This document shows, in pieces, positions 17,663-25,660 of a stretch of DNA of 64,000 bases (positions are counted from its first letter, which is position 1; every line of letters begins with the position of its first letter). Where the stretch lies: contig NZ_JALLPK010000001.1 in the NCBI RefSeq assembly GCF_023276375.1, forward strand, positions 62,001 to 126,000. Reading direction: 5' to 3'. Under the pieces are notes generated by a model that was not told the origin of the DNA, ran no database searches, and saw only the letters and a list, made by a program, of their open reading frames with translations. The stretch is from Halocatena marina (GTDB taxonomy: Archaea > Halobacteriota > Halobacteria > Halobacteriales > Haloarculaceae). The position numbers and the translations under genes were made by a program.

Positions 17663-18086
17663 CGATTGTAAGCCTTCTCACCCGATACCACAACGACAAT
17701 TCACTTTTCTTTGGTTGATGGTCTTCCTCTGCTTATTCACATTACAATTATTGAATATCGATGGATAACAGCGCTTGCTGGCTGTATTCCGGCCAATTTG
17801 ATCCATCTGTTAGGTGGCATAACGATTGATAGATACTGTGTTGCGGATGGATTAGTCAGATTTCAATTTGTTTATAGATAGATATAAACAAACTCACGGA
17901 CGGTGAAACCTTGCGATCTATCCGAATTAGCAACTCATATGGTCAGTTAATAATATCAGAAATAGTTGGCACCCATGTTAGTTTAACGAAATGTTCAGCA
18001 AGTGTTTACCGCTCACGATGTATCGTCGTAGACTGCTATAGAGAACGTCGGTACGAGTGAATCCATATCGGAATCGTCCATAGATA
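17663..18086. other. AT-rich intergenic region upstream of tatC
   Basis: A 424-base gap without a credible open frame on either strand. It is clearly richer in A and T than the neighbouring genes and contains the inverted repeat at 17867-17892. It must include the tatC promoter if tatC is not read through from the ferritin-like gene. Confidence 0.5.
17867..17892. promoter_or_regulatory. Perfect 10-bp inverted repeat with 6-base spacer
   Basis: The arms TTTGTTTATA and TATAAACAAA (17867-17876 and 17883-17892) are perfect complements around the spacer GATAGA. It lies in the AT-rich gap between the ferritin-like gene and tatC, about 205 bases upstream of the tatC start and 195 bases past the ferritin-like stop. 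It could be an operator for a dimeric regulator or a processing/termination hairpin; nothing decides between these. Confidence 0.5.
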
Positions 18087-18749
18087 TCAACAGAGTGGTC
18101 TTGGATCCAGACCCATCTCATCAAGCGTCTGGGCGTACTCCTCGTAGGCTGTTTCGATGATACTGATGGCTGCGGCCTCGGCTTGGTGTTTTTCCGTATC
18201 TGTTTCACAAACGGTTTCGAGTAGCATTGCACCGTCCATCACGGCTGCATCAGTCTCTGCACGAATGGTACGGAACAGATCCGCCGTCGATTCGTCTGCC
18301 TCGTTGATGAAGAAGTTGATTGTCTGGAGGAGCGTACGCGAACTCACTAATGGCCGTCCCACCATGCCCGCCGCGACGCGCTCTTGTGTCGTTTCGAGCG
18401 CGCGAAGCTCCCGATGTACAGCGTCGGCTTCTGGATCTGGGTGGTTGTTCAAATACTCCGACTCCTCGCTATCAATGTTTTTGAGTCGAGTGATGATCCG
18501 TTCTGCGTGATCATCTTCCTGTGATGCGGTCCGCTCGAACGCCGCACGCGCGTTCTCGTCTGATTCATCGACAACCCACGCTTCGAACGTCGCTTTTGCA
18601 CGCTGTTCGACCAGTATTGCTTCTTTAAGCACGCGAGTGGTTTCGAGTTCGGCATCCGTCGTGGCGATGAGTGCTTTCTCGCTCCCGAGGCGCTCGAGTT
18701 CCGTTGCACACGCCGAATTTACCTGCTCTACGAACGCATCGGCATCCAT
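18087..18749 (-). CDS. Ferritin-like (rubrerythrin-family) helical protein
   Basis: A 220-residue all-helical protein resembling the haloarchaeal rubrerythrin-like family. Candidate di-iron or structural residues sit in repeated E/H helices: AILVEQRAKATFEAWV, ASQEDDHAERII, and INFFINEADES, with a late KHQAEAAAISIIE helix. It lacks the C-terminal rubredoxin domain of classical rubrerythrin, and not all canonical ExxH motifs are present. A peroxide-detoxifying or iron-binding role is therefore tentative. It is divergent from the rhodanese/metallo-hydrolase gene, with 70 bases between starts, hinting at shared control of redox or sulfur functions. Confidence 0.65.
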   Translation of the reverse strand: MDADAFVEQVNSACATELERLGSEKALIATTDAELETTRVLKEAILVEQRAKATFEAWVVDESDENARAAFERTASQEDDHAERIITRLKNIDSEESEYLNNHPDPEADAVHRELRALETTQERVAAGMVGRPLVSSRTLLQTINFFINEADESTADLFRTIRAETDAAVMDGAMLLETVCETDTEKHQAEAAAISIIETAYEEYAQTLDEMGLDPRPLC

Positions 18750-18819
18750 ACTCCATCAAATACCTCTGAAAAGAAATACGCCACGGTGGTTATAGGAGTC
18801 GCATTGCGTACTCTGTAAC

Positions 18820-20001
18820 ATGGATCAAGAAAAACCTGACTCGGACTCTGACGCTGCTTCTTCGTCTGATTCGGGGTCTCTTGTTGGATCGATCACCGCC
18901 GAGGAACTTCGGCAATGGCTCGATACTGATGAGCCAACGTTGCTCGATATTCGCAATCGTGATGAGGTCGAAGCGTGGCGAATCGAGGGCGCGGATCGAA
19001 CCGAAATCCCCTATATGCGGTTTCTCAGTGCCTCAGTGACTAATTCTGTCGAGGAGCTTGCTGCTGACATCGATCAGCCAGTCGTAGTCGTCTGTCCACG
19101 TGGAGAAGAAAGTGCATCTGTCGTCGAGATGCTGCATCAAGTAGGGATTGAAGCCGTGAACCTCACTGGTGGAATGCACAGTTGGGCACAACTCTACGAG
19201 GGATTCACACTCGACACAGAGCCAGTCCTGATCCAGTACGACCGGCCGTCAAGTGGCTGTCTATCGTATCTCCTCGTGAGCGACGGTGAAGCAGCCGTTA
19301 TCGACCCACTACGAGCGTTCGTCGATCGGTATCGAGCCGACGCTGCTGAACATGGTGGAACTCTCGTCTCTGCTATTGATACACACCTCCACGCTGACCA
19401 CATCAGCGGGCTCTCCCTGCTGGCCGAACAGAGCGAAAGCGTCGAACCGATCGTCTCCACGAAAACAGCGATGCGGGGCGTCGAGCGTGTATCGACAGTT
19501 GATGCTGGAGAACCCATCACCGTCGGAACAACGTCTATCGAACCAATCGCCGCACCGGGTCACACGAGCGGGATGACCGCGTTGTACGTGGCAGATCTTG
19601 ATCTGCTTTTAACTGGTGATGGGCTTTTCATCGAACACGTCCCACGTCCCGATCTCGAAGCCGATGCTGCTGACGTTCGGGACGCTGCACGCACACTCTA
19701 CCGGACGCTCACCGATCGGTTCGCGCGATTCGACGACGAAACACGCATTGTGCCGGGCCACTACGATCCTTCGAACACAGAACGACCACACATCGCCCGT
19801 CTCGGTGACGTCCGTGACCTCTCTGTCTTTGATATGACCGAAGCAGCGTTCGTTGACAGCGTTCTCAATGACATGCCGCCCCGGCCGAACAACTACGAAC
19901 GGATCATTGACATCAACTGCGGGACAGAAGTAGCCGAGGATGAAGCCTTCGAACTCGAACTCGGGCCAAACAACTGCGCCGCTGGATCGACGAGTAACTG
20001 A
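18820..20001 (+). CDS. Rhodanese domain fused to metallo-beta-lactamase hydrolase
   Basis: A 393-residue fusion. After a Ser/Asp-rich N-terminus, residues 24-130 form a rhodanese domain with active Cys92 in CPRGEES. Residues 133-393 form a metallo-beta-lactamase domain with metal motif HLHADH (189-194), APGHTSG and a second GDGLFIEH segment, like glyoxalase II/persulfide dioxygenase (ETHE1) proteins. The pairing suggests persulfide sulfur handling: the rhodanese moves sulfane sulfur, the dioxygenase-like domain oxidises a thiol persulfide. Domain order is the reverse of the common bacterial MBL-rhodanese fusion. Its stop overlaps the next gene (ATGA), so the two are translationally coupled. 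Confidence 0.85.
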   Translation: MDQEKPDSDSDAASSSDSGSLVGSITAEELRQWLDTDEPTLLDIRNRDEVEAWRIEGADRTEIPYMRFLSASVTNSVEELAADIDQPVVVVCPRGEESASVVEMLHQVGIEAVNLTGGMHSWAQLYEGFTLDTEPVLIQYDRPSSGCLSYLLVSDGEAAVIDPLRAFVDRYRADAAEHGGTLVSAIDTHLHADHISGLSLLAEQSESVEPIVSTKTAMRGVERVSTVDAGEPITVGTTSIEPIAAPGHTSGMTALYVADLDLLLTGDGLFIEHVPRPDLEADAADVRDAARTLYRTLTDRFARFDDETRIVPGHYDPSNTERPHIARLGDVRDLSVFDMTEAAFVDSVLNDMPPRPNNYERIIDINCGTEVAEDEAFELELGPNNCAAGSTSN

Positions 20002-20432
20002 TGAGCGACATCGAGTGGATGCGAACGCGAATTTCTGCGTATCTTCTGAACGACCATCCCAGACTCATTCAGACAGTATTGACGTGTGCAGACGCGACTG
20101 CTGCATCTCGTCCCGACGGATTCTCAGTTGCTGATGGTCCTGCAGACCTACTTTGTGAACAGCTTGAGCGATCAAATGTCATCAAACAACTCCCCAGCGT
20201 TCTCGCGGGCGCAGTCAACCAGCTGAATAGCTCCCTCACGACCGAGCCGGTCGCAGCACCACCGTACGTCGTAGTAACGAACGTCGGTCCCGTTATGCGT
20301 GCGACAGTCGACAATCGGCGGCTCGTCATTACTATCGAGGCTTTTCACATCGAACGAAACTCCCATCGATACGTTCGTACGACGAATGTTCCAGAAGAAG
20401 CCCTCACCATCGAACTCCCCGAACAGCCGTGA
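20001..20432 (+). CDS. Conserved-looking unknown protein coupled to rhodanese/MBL gene
   Basis: A 143-residue soluble protein I do not recognise. Its ATG at 20001 shares a base with the TGA stop of the upstream rhodanese/metallo-hydrolase, strong evidence that it is a real gene in the same operon. The N-terminal half is helical (ISAYLLNDHPRLIQTVLTCADA); the C-terminal half is strand-rich (RLVITIEAFHIERNSH) and may form a small alpha-beta domain. It has three cysteines spread singly but no metal motif. Its partner suggests sulfur or redox work, which is inference only. Confidence 0.7.
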   Translation: MSDIEWMRTRISAYLLNDHPRLIQTVLTCADATAASRPDGFSVADGPADLLCEQLERSNVIKQLPSVLAGAVNQLNSSLTTEPVAAPPYVVVTNVGPVMRATVDNRRLVITIEAFHIERNSHRYVRTTNVPEEALTIELPEQP

Positions 20433-20862
20433 ACCTCGTGAGTGGTTTTTCCGTGATTCTGGACCAATCTAGTCCCAGAAACCGACACGACTCGTTAGTT
20501 TCATTGCCCTACATGAGCTACGGCGAAGGGAGATAATCGATGGATGTCTTCGATGCTACAGTTACTGCTGGGATATCTTGGGATGGGGGGAAATCGGGAG
20601 CGAGAATGGAAACAGCACTGATTCAAGCGATCCTTCGCCGGGTCGGTGGGCGACAGTTCAGACGTGCGATGTCTGTTCCTCTCGATGTTTGTCTCGATTC
20701 TCCAGACCAGATCTCGGGGAACGTGGACGCTCGTATCCATAACACCCGATTCTGTCTCCACAGTACGTCCGATGCGTCTTCGATCTCTGACCTGAGATCA
20801 GATGGATCTAGAAGTGTTGAACCGCCGTCGAACGATGCGACCATTCGACGCAGAGGCTGTCT
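20433..20862. other. Intergenic region, no gene seen
   Basis: A 430-base gap. Overlapping open frames on both strands (20540-20866 plus, 20501-20761 minus, 20623-20844 minus) have ordinary, non-acidic composition and no family features, so I do not call them. An imperfect hairpin (arms around TTCTGG and CCAGAA, about 20457-20482) lies just after the 143-residue gene and could act as its terminator. Confidence 0.45.
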
Positions 20863-22197
20863 GTGAGCGCTCCGATCATCTCCGTTGTCAGTCTTCTCGT
20901 TGCGCTCTTTCTCGTGTTCCTCAACGGGTTGTTCGTGGCAGCGGAGTTCGCATTCGTGCGCGTTCGCCCAAACCAGATACGAGCACGTGTCGAGGAGGGT
21001 AAACCCTCCGCGACGGTGGTCAAGGAAGCTGTCGATAACCTCGATGACTACCTCGCAGTCTGTCAGCTCGGAATCACTATTTCCTCACTTGGACTTGGGT
21101 GGATCGGCGGGCCGGCCGTGGCAGCACTCATCAGCCCAGTGTTGGAACCGACGTTAGCTTCGGAAAGCGTCCATATCGTTGCTGTTGCGATCGGCTTTTC
21201 GCTTATCACGTTCTTGCACGTGACTTTCGGCGAACTCGCTCCGAAGACGTTCTCCATTCAGGACGCCGAAACGATTTCGTTCCTCGTCGCGCCACCGATG
21301 AAGTTCTTCTACTATCTCTTCATGCCGGGTGTGATTTTCTTCAACGGCACTGCCAACGCCTTCACGCGAATGCTTGGTTATCCACCAGCGTCCGAGACGG
21401 AAGAAACACACACCGAGGAGGATATTCGGGCGCTCATCGCGCGGTCGCGCGAGCAGGGAATGGTCGAAGCAGACGAAGAGGAGATGATCGAGGGCGTCTT
21501 CGAACTAAACGATACCTCTGCCCGGGAAATCATGACTCCTCGACCGGACGTAGAGACCTTCTCCGCAGATATGCCGTTGGAGACGCTCCTCGCGGAGACT
21601 GCTGAGCAGAATCACACGTGCTATCCGGTTCTGAACCGGGACGACGGCGAGCAAGTTCTCGGCTCTGTTCACGTTGAAGATATGCTGCGGGCCGCTGTTG
21701 CAGACGAAGGAGCGCCGATTACAGCCCGTGATCTCCTTCGCGATGTTCTCACAGTCCCAGAGAACCGACATATCGACGATCTCTTGGCTGATCTTCAAGA
21801 ACGAGAGGTTCAGATGGCTATGGTGTTCGATGAGTGGGGATCATTCGAGGGAATCGTGACTGTCGAAGACATTCTCGAGAAGATCGTCGGCGAAATCAGA
21901 GACGAATTTGACACCGAAGAGGAGGAGCCATCGATCGATAGCCGCGATACCGGTGGTTACACCATCGATGGGCGCGTCCCGATCCAACGCCTCAACACAA
22001 CTCTCGATGCTGACTTCGAGAGCAAGAGTTTCGAAACGACAGGAGGATTGGTCCTCGATCAGTTAGGACGCGCACCCGAACCCGATGACAGGGTTGAACT
22101 AGACGGCTACGTTTTGCACGTCGATAAGGTGGATGGCACCCGCATCTCGACCGTGATCGCAGAAGAAACCAAAATCAACGAACAGAACGAACAATAG
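20863..22197 (+). CDS. CNNM/CBS membrane protein (HlyC/CorC family)
   Basis: A 444-residue protein. The N-terminal CNNM transmembrane domain (about 1-195) carries LFVAAEFAFVRVRPNQIRA and the FGELAPKTFS segment. A CBS pair follows (about 215-340; EIMTPRPDVETF, VVEDILEKIVGEIRDEF), then a C-terminal CorC/HlyC transporter-associated domain (about 360-440). Related proteins are linked to magnesium efflux or divalent-cation balance and sense nucleotides via the CBS pair; the older name hemolysin is misleading. The start is GTG at 20863, chosen because the next residues begin the first membrane helix. Confidence 0.9.
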   Translation: MSAPIISVVSLLVALFLVFLNGLFVAAEFAFVRVRPNQIRARVEEGKPSATVVKEAVDNLDDYLAVCQLGITISSLGLGWIGGPAVAALISPVLEPTLASESVHIVAVAIGFSLITFLHVTFGELAPKTFSIQDAETISFLVAPPMKFFYYLFMPGVIFFNGTANAFTRMLGYPPASETEETHTEEDIRALIARSREQGMVEADEEEMIEGVFELNDTSAREIMTPRPDVETFSADMPLETLLAETAEQNHTCYPVLNRDDGEQVLGSVHVEDMLRAAVADEGAPITARDLLRDVLTVPENRHIDDLLADLQEREVQMAMVFDEWGSFEGIVTVEDILEKIVGEIRDEFDTEEEEPSIDSRDTGGYTIDGRVPIQRLNTTLDADFESKSFETTGGLVLDQLGRAPEPDDRVELDGYVLHVDKVDGTRISTVIAEETKINEQNEQ

Positions 22198-22334
22198 ACG
22201 GAGCCCTCCGAGTAGTTTCTGGATTCCGACAGTCCGATTTTCTCGGTAAGTTCACACCGCGCTTTTCATTCTATTATGCAGGGTTCCATTTTCCTTATGG
22301 CAATTCAGACCGTTCACATATCTGTGACTCTTGT

Positions 22335-23096
22335 ATGAGATTAGATGATAAGACAGTCTTCATCACTGGAGCAGGCGGTGGAATCGGTAGCGAGACCGCA
22401 CGAAAATGTGCTGAGATGGGTGCACGCGTCATCGTGACGGACATAGATAGCGCTGCAGCTGAGCGGACTGTAGAATCACTCGACGAAGCAGAGAACGACG
22501 CCGTTTATCACACGCTCGATGTAACTAATGTCGATCAGTTCCACGATCTTGTGACAGCGACAGCCAACGAGTACGGTCTCGATGTGCTTGTGAACAACGC
22601 TGGCATCGGTCATCCCTCGGCGAAGATCGAAGAGATTGACGAAGACGTTCGTGATCTGGTGGTCTCCGTCAACATCAACGGCGTCTGGAACGGATGCCAC
22701 GCGGCTTTACCGATAATGAAATCGCAAGGCTACGGTTCGATTGTCAACGTCGCATCACTTGCAGGCGTGATCGGACTCCCATCACAGGCGGTCTATTCGC
22801 TTACGAAGGGTGCAGTGATCAATTTCACGCGCGCTGTGGCTGCCGAAAGTGGTCCAAGCGGTGTGCGTATCAACGCAGTTTGTCCAGGCTTCATCGACGC
22901 TGGAATTGGCAAACAGTTTTTCGAAACACACGATGACCCAGCTGCGGCACGCAAGCGCATGGAAGCGCAGTATCCATTGAAACGGCTTGGGAACCCTGAT
23001 GAGGTCGCAGCAGCGATCTGCTTTTTAGCGAGCGACGAAGCATCGTACATCACCGGCCACGATCTCATCATCGACGGTGGCTATTCGATTTCGTAG
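22335..23096 (+). CDS. Short-chain dehydrogenase/reductase
   Basis: A 253-residue classical SDR. Features are the dinucleotide-binding TGAGGGIG (about 11-18), Asp38-region TDID favouring NAD over NADP, NNAG (near 90), catalytic Ser in NVASLAG, and Tyr-x3-Lys in YSLTKGA, with the C-terminal ITGHDLIIDGGYS. The substrate is unknown; similar proteins are often labelled glucose dehydrogenase or 3-oxoacyl-ACP reductase without proof. It is monocistronic, with its own promoter region of 137 bases after the CNNM gene, and converges on mutL. Confidence 0.92.
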   Translation: MRLDDKTVFITGAGGGIGSETARKCAEMGARVIVTDIDSAAAERTVESLDEAENDAVYHTLDVTNVDQFHDLVTATANEYGLDVLVNNAGIGHPSAKIEEIDEDVRDLVVSVNINGVWNGCHAALPIMKSQGYGSIVNVASLAGVIGLPSQAVYSLTKGAVINFTRAVAAESGPSGVRINAVCPGFIDAGIGKQFFETHDDPAAARKRMEAQYPLKRLGNPDEVAAAICFLASDEASYITGHDLIIDGGYSIS

Positions 23097-23172
23097 CTGT
23101 GGCCACGTGCGTCCTATCAGACGAGCAGCGATAGCCCAGCAACAACGCGAAACTCGATAGAGGAGACGTACT

Positions 23173-23195
23173 CAGATTCAGATTCAGATTCAGAT
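23173..23195. repeat. Short CAGATT hexamer tract
   Basis: Nearly four tandem copies of the hexamer CAGATT lie in the convergent gap between the SDR gene and mutL, 14 bases beyond the mutL stop. It does not code for anything called here. Confidence 0.8.
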
Positions 23196-23208
23196 GCGGG
23201 TGCGGGTA

Positions 23209-25392
23209 TTACTCTCGTCGTCCGTCGTGGCCCGGGTAGTCGCGTTCGAATCGTTCTTCCAGTTCTCGCTGGCTAATCTCGATAATGACCGGTCGGCCGT
23301 GTGGGCAGGCGTATGGGTTCTCACAGTCATCGAGCGTGCGGAGGAGATCGATGATCGATCCTTCAGTCAGTGACGTGTTCCCCGTGATTGAAGGGTAGCA
23401 AGCAAGATCCGAGAGGAGGTCATCAGCCGCTGCCTCGACTGTGCTCGCGCTGTCGCCGGTGACGAACGCCGTTAAGAGATCGCGGACGAGCGTCGGTCCG
23501 ACAGACCCTGCGAGCAGACCGGGGACAGTCCGAACCTCAGCGACCCGCTCCTCAACGAGTGATGCGTGAAATCCGAGTTGGGCAAGCGCGTCCACGTACT
23601 CCTCGAAGAGGGTCGCCTCTCGTGCTGTGAGTTCGAGGCGTACTGGCTCTGCGAGTGCCTGTGCGGTCGTTTCCTCTGCAAACTCTCGCTTCAATCGCTC
23701 GTAATTGACTCGTTCGTCGGCCGCGTGCTGGTCGATGAGCACCAGTCCGTCGTCTGTCTCTGCGATGAGATACGTGTCGTGAATCTGGCCAAGTACGCGC
23801 AATGATGGGAGACGATCGAACTCCGATGTCGGTTCCGGTGCATCGTCGCCCAGTCGCGTCTGGGTCGTCGAACGACGAAATCGACGCTCCTGCTCAAAGC
23901 TGTCACTGTCCTCGGTAGAGCCACTCTCAATACTGGTACTGATGTGGGGATCACTCTCGGTACTGGTCCTGCTCTCCGTTGATTGTGCTTGTTGGTTTGT
24001 TCTGACGTCCGTGCTCGTACCCGTTGCCTCTGTTCTTTCAGCTTCTCCTGACTCGTTTCCTTCCTGCTCGGTCACCGGCGCGTTCTGCCCGGCGCTTTGT
24101 CTACTCGGTTCGATCTCGGACGGCTCGGTCTCAGACGGTACGGTTTCAGTCTCGGATACTGTCGGTGCACTTTCTTGGCTCCGTTTGGGATCTGATTCGT
24201 TCTCGTCCGTTCTCTTCTCCCTCCCACCTTTCTCGTCTCTGTCGGTTGATTCTCCCGTGGTGCTGTCAGACGATTGCTCTCGATCCAGATCCTCATCTGT
24301 CGATTCCTGACCTGGTTCGAGTTCGGTCTGTTTGGGTGCTGATCGTCCGCGTGGTGCACTCGAACGAATTAATCCAGCGTCCAGCAGCGCATTTTCGACC
24401 GCGTATCGAACTTGCTCTCTCGCTTTGGTTTCGTCTGCAAAGCGCACCTCTAGCTTTCTGGGATGGACGTTCACGTCGACCTGTTCCGGATCGAGATCCA
24501 GCACAACGACAGCGAACGGATATCGATCCGGCGCGAGTTGCGATCCGTACGCCTCGATAATCGCCTCGCGCACTGCTCGCGCTGTGACGTACCGTCCGTT
24601 GACAAATGCCGTGCAGTACTCACGGCTTGCGCGGTTCGTCTCTGGATGACTCACCAGCCCCTCGATCTCAGTGAGTGGTCCATCGGGAAGGTCATCATCG
24701 GAGAGATCGATCATCGCGCTCGCCACCTCGCGGCCGTAGACGGCCATCACTGTTCCTTGCAGATCTCCCCGTCCGCTCGTCGAAAAGCGCTCCCGTCCGT
24801 CGTGTTCGAGGGTGAACGACACGCCGGGATTCGAAAGCGCATAGCCAGTCACGACGCGCTGGATGTGATCGAATTCGGTGCTCTCTTGCTTCAGATATTT
24901 GCGCCGCGCAGGAACGTTGTAGAAGAGGTCCGTCACCTCGACGGTCGTTCCCTCAGGACAGCCCGCTGGACCAACGTGTGTCCGTTCGCCGCCTTCGATA
25001 CGAACTTCGGTGCCTCGGGTCCCATCACGTGGCTTTGTCGTTACTGTCACCCGCGACACCGCGCTGATTGCGTGTAGCGCCTCGCCTCGAAATCCGAGCG
25101 TCCGGACACCTGCTTCGAGATCGTTGATGTCGTCGATCTTGCTGGTCGTATGCTTCTCGACCGCCCGTTTTGCGTCCGCTTCCGTCATTCCGGTGCCGTC
25201 ATCGCTCACCTGAATTCGCTCTGTTCCCCCTGCTTCGACAGCGACTGTCACGCGTGATGCGTCTGCATCGAGACTGTTCTCGATGAGTTCCTTGACCGCA
25301 GACGCAGGACGTTCGACCACCTCCCCAGCAGCGATGCGCTCGATCGTCCGATCATCGAGTTCGTGAATGCGCTCGTCCTGTTCGTCACTCAT
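23209..25392 (-). CDS. mutL: DNA mismatch repair endonuclease MutL
   Basis: A 727-residue MutL. The N-terminal GHKL ATPase (1-330) carries ENSLDADASRV, DDGTGM and the TLGFRGEALHAIS motif. Then comes a long, acidic, disordered linker (about 345-510), rich in Ser/Thr/Glu as expected for a halophile. The C-terminal dimerisation/endonuclease domain holds the full DQHA(x)2E(x)4E motif (near residue 550) and the zinc-site ACPHGRP motif near the end. It should therefore nick DNA, unlike E. coli MutL. It follows mutS on the same strand with 268 bases between them. Confidence 0.96.
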   Translation of the reverse strand: MSDEQDERIHELDDRTIERIAAGEVVERPASAVKELIENSLDADASRVTVAVEAGGTERIQVSDDGTGMTEADAKRAVEKHTTSKIDDINDLEAGVRTLGFRGEALHAISAVSRVTVTTKPRDGTRGTEVRIEGGERTHVGPAGCPEGTTVEVTDLFYNVPARRKYLKQESTEFDHIQRVVTGYALSNPGVSFTLEHDGRERFSTSGRGDLQGTVMAVYGREVASAMIDLSDDDLPDGPLTEIEGLVSHPETNRASREYCTAFVNGRYVTARAVREAIIEAYGSQLAPDRYPFAVVVLDLDPEQVDVNVHPRKLEVRFADETKAREQVRYAVENALLDAGLIRSSAPRGRSAPKQTELEPGQESTDEDLDREQSSDSTTGESTDRDEKGGREKRTDENESDPKRSQESAPTVSETETVPSETEPSEIEPSRQSAGQNAPVTEQEGNESGEAERTEATGTSTDVRTNQQAQSTESRTSTESDPHISTSIESGSTEDSDSFEQERRFRRSTTQTRLGDDAPEPTSEFDRLPSLRVLGQIHDTYLIAETDDGLVLIDQHAADERVNYERLKREFAEETTAQALAEPVRLELTAREATLFEEYVDALAQLGFHASLVEERVAEVRTVPGLLAGSVGPTLVRDLLTAFVTGDSASTVEAAADDLLSDLACYPSITGNTSLTEGSIIDLLRTLDDCENPYACPHGRPVIIEISQRELEERFERDYPGHDGRRE

Positions 25393-25660
25393 CGATCATC
25401 CGCCTCCTCAAATTCCGTCCTTCGATTCGTGTACCCCACGGCGAGTGTGAGAGCGTGTTCGACTCACGAGCGAACGTCGACAGCCTCCTCACACAGTCAC
25501 CAGTAGCCATTGGACGCATACACGGGGGAAGGACGTATCAATCCAATGCTGACCGGGATGAGCATGATCTCTGAGCTCAAAAAACGAAACGGACATCACG
25601 CGATCGCTACTCTGACGTTATTTGGCTTCGTTGTCCCCATTGCTGTCAACGGACGTCAGG

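Noticed and set aside
20540..20866. 108-residue plus-strand frame in the gap before the CNNM gene
   Set aside because: Composition is not acidic, overlaps other equally open frames, and no family resemblance.
23173..23195. CAGATT tract as a possible CRISPR or regulatory array
   Set aside because: Only about four contiguous hexamers with no spacers; a plain microsatellite in a convergent gap.
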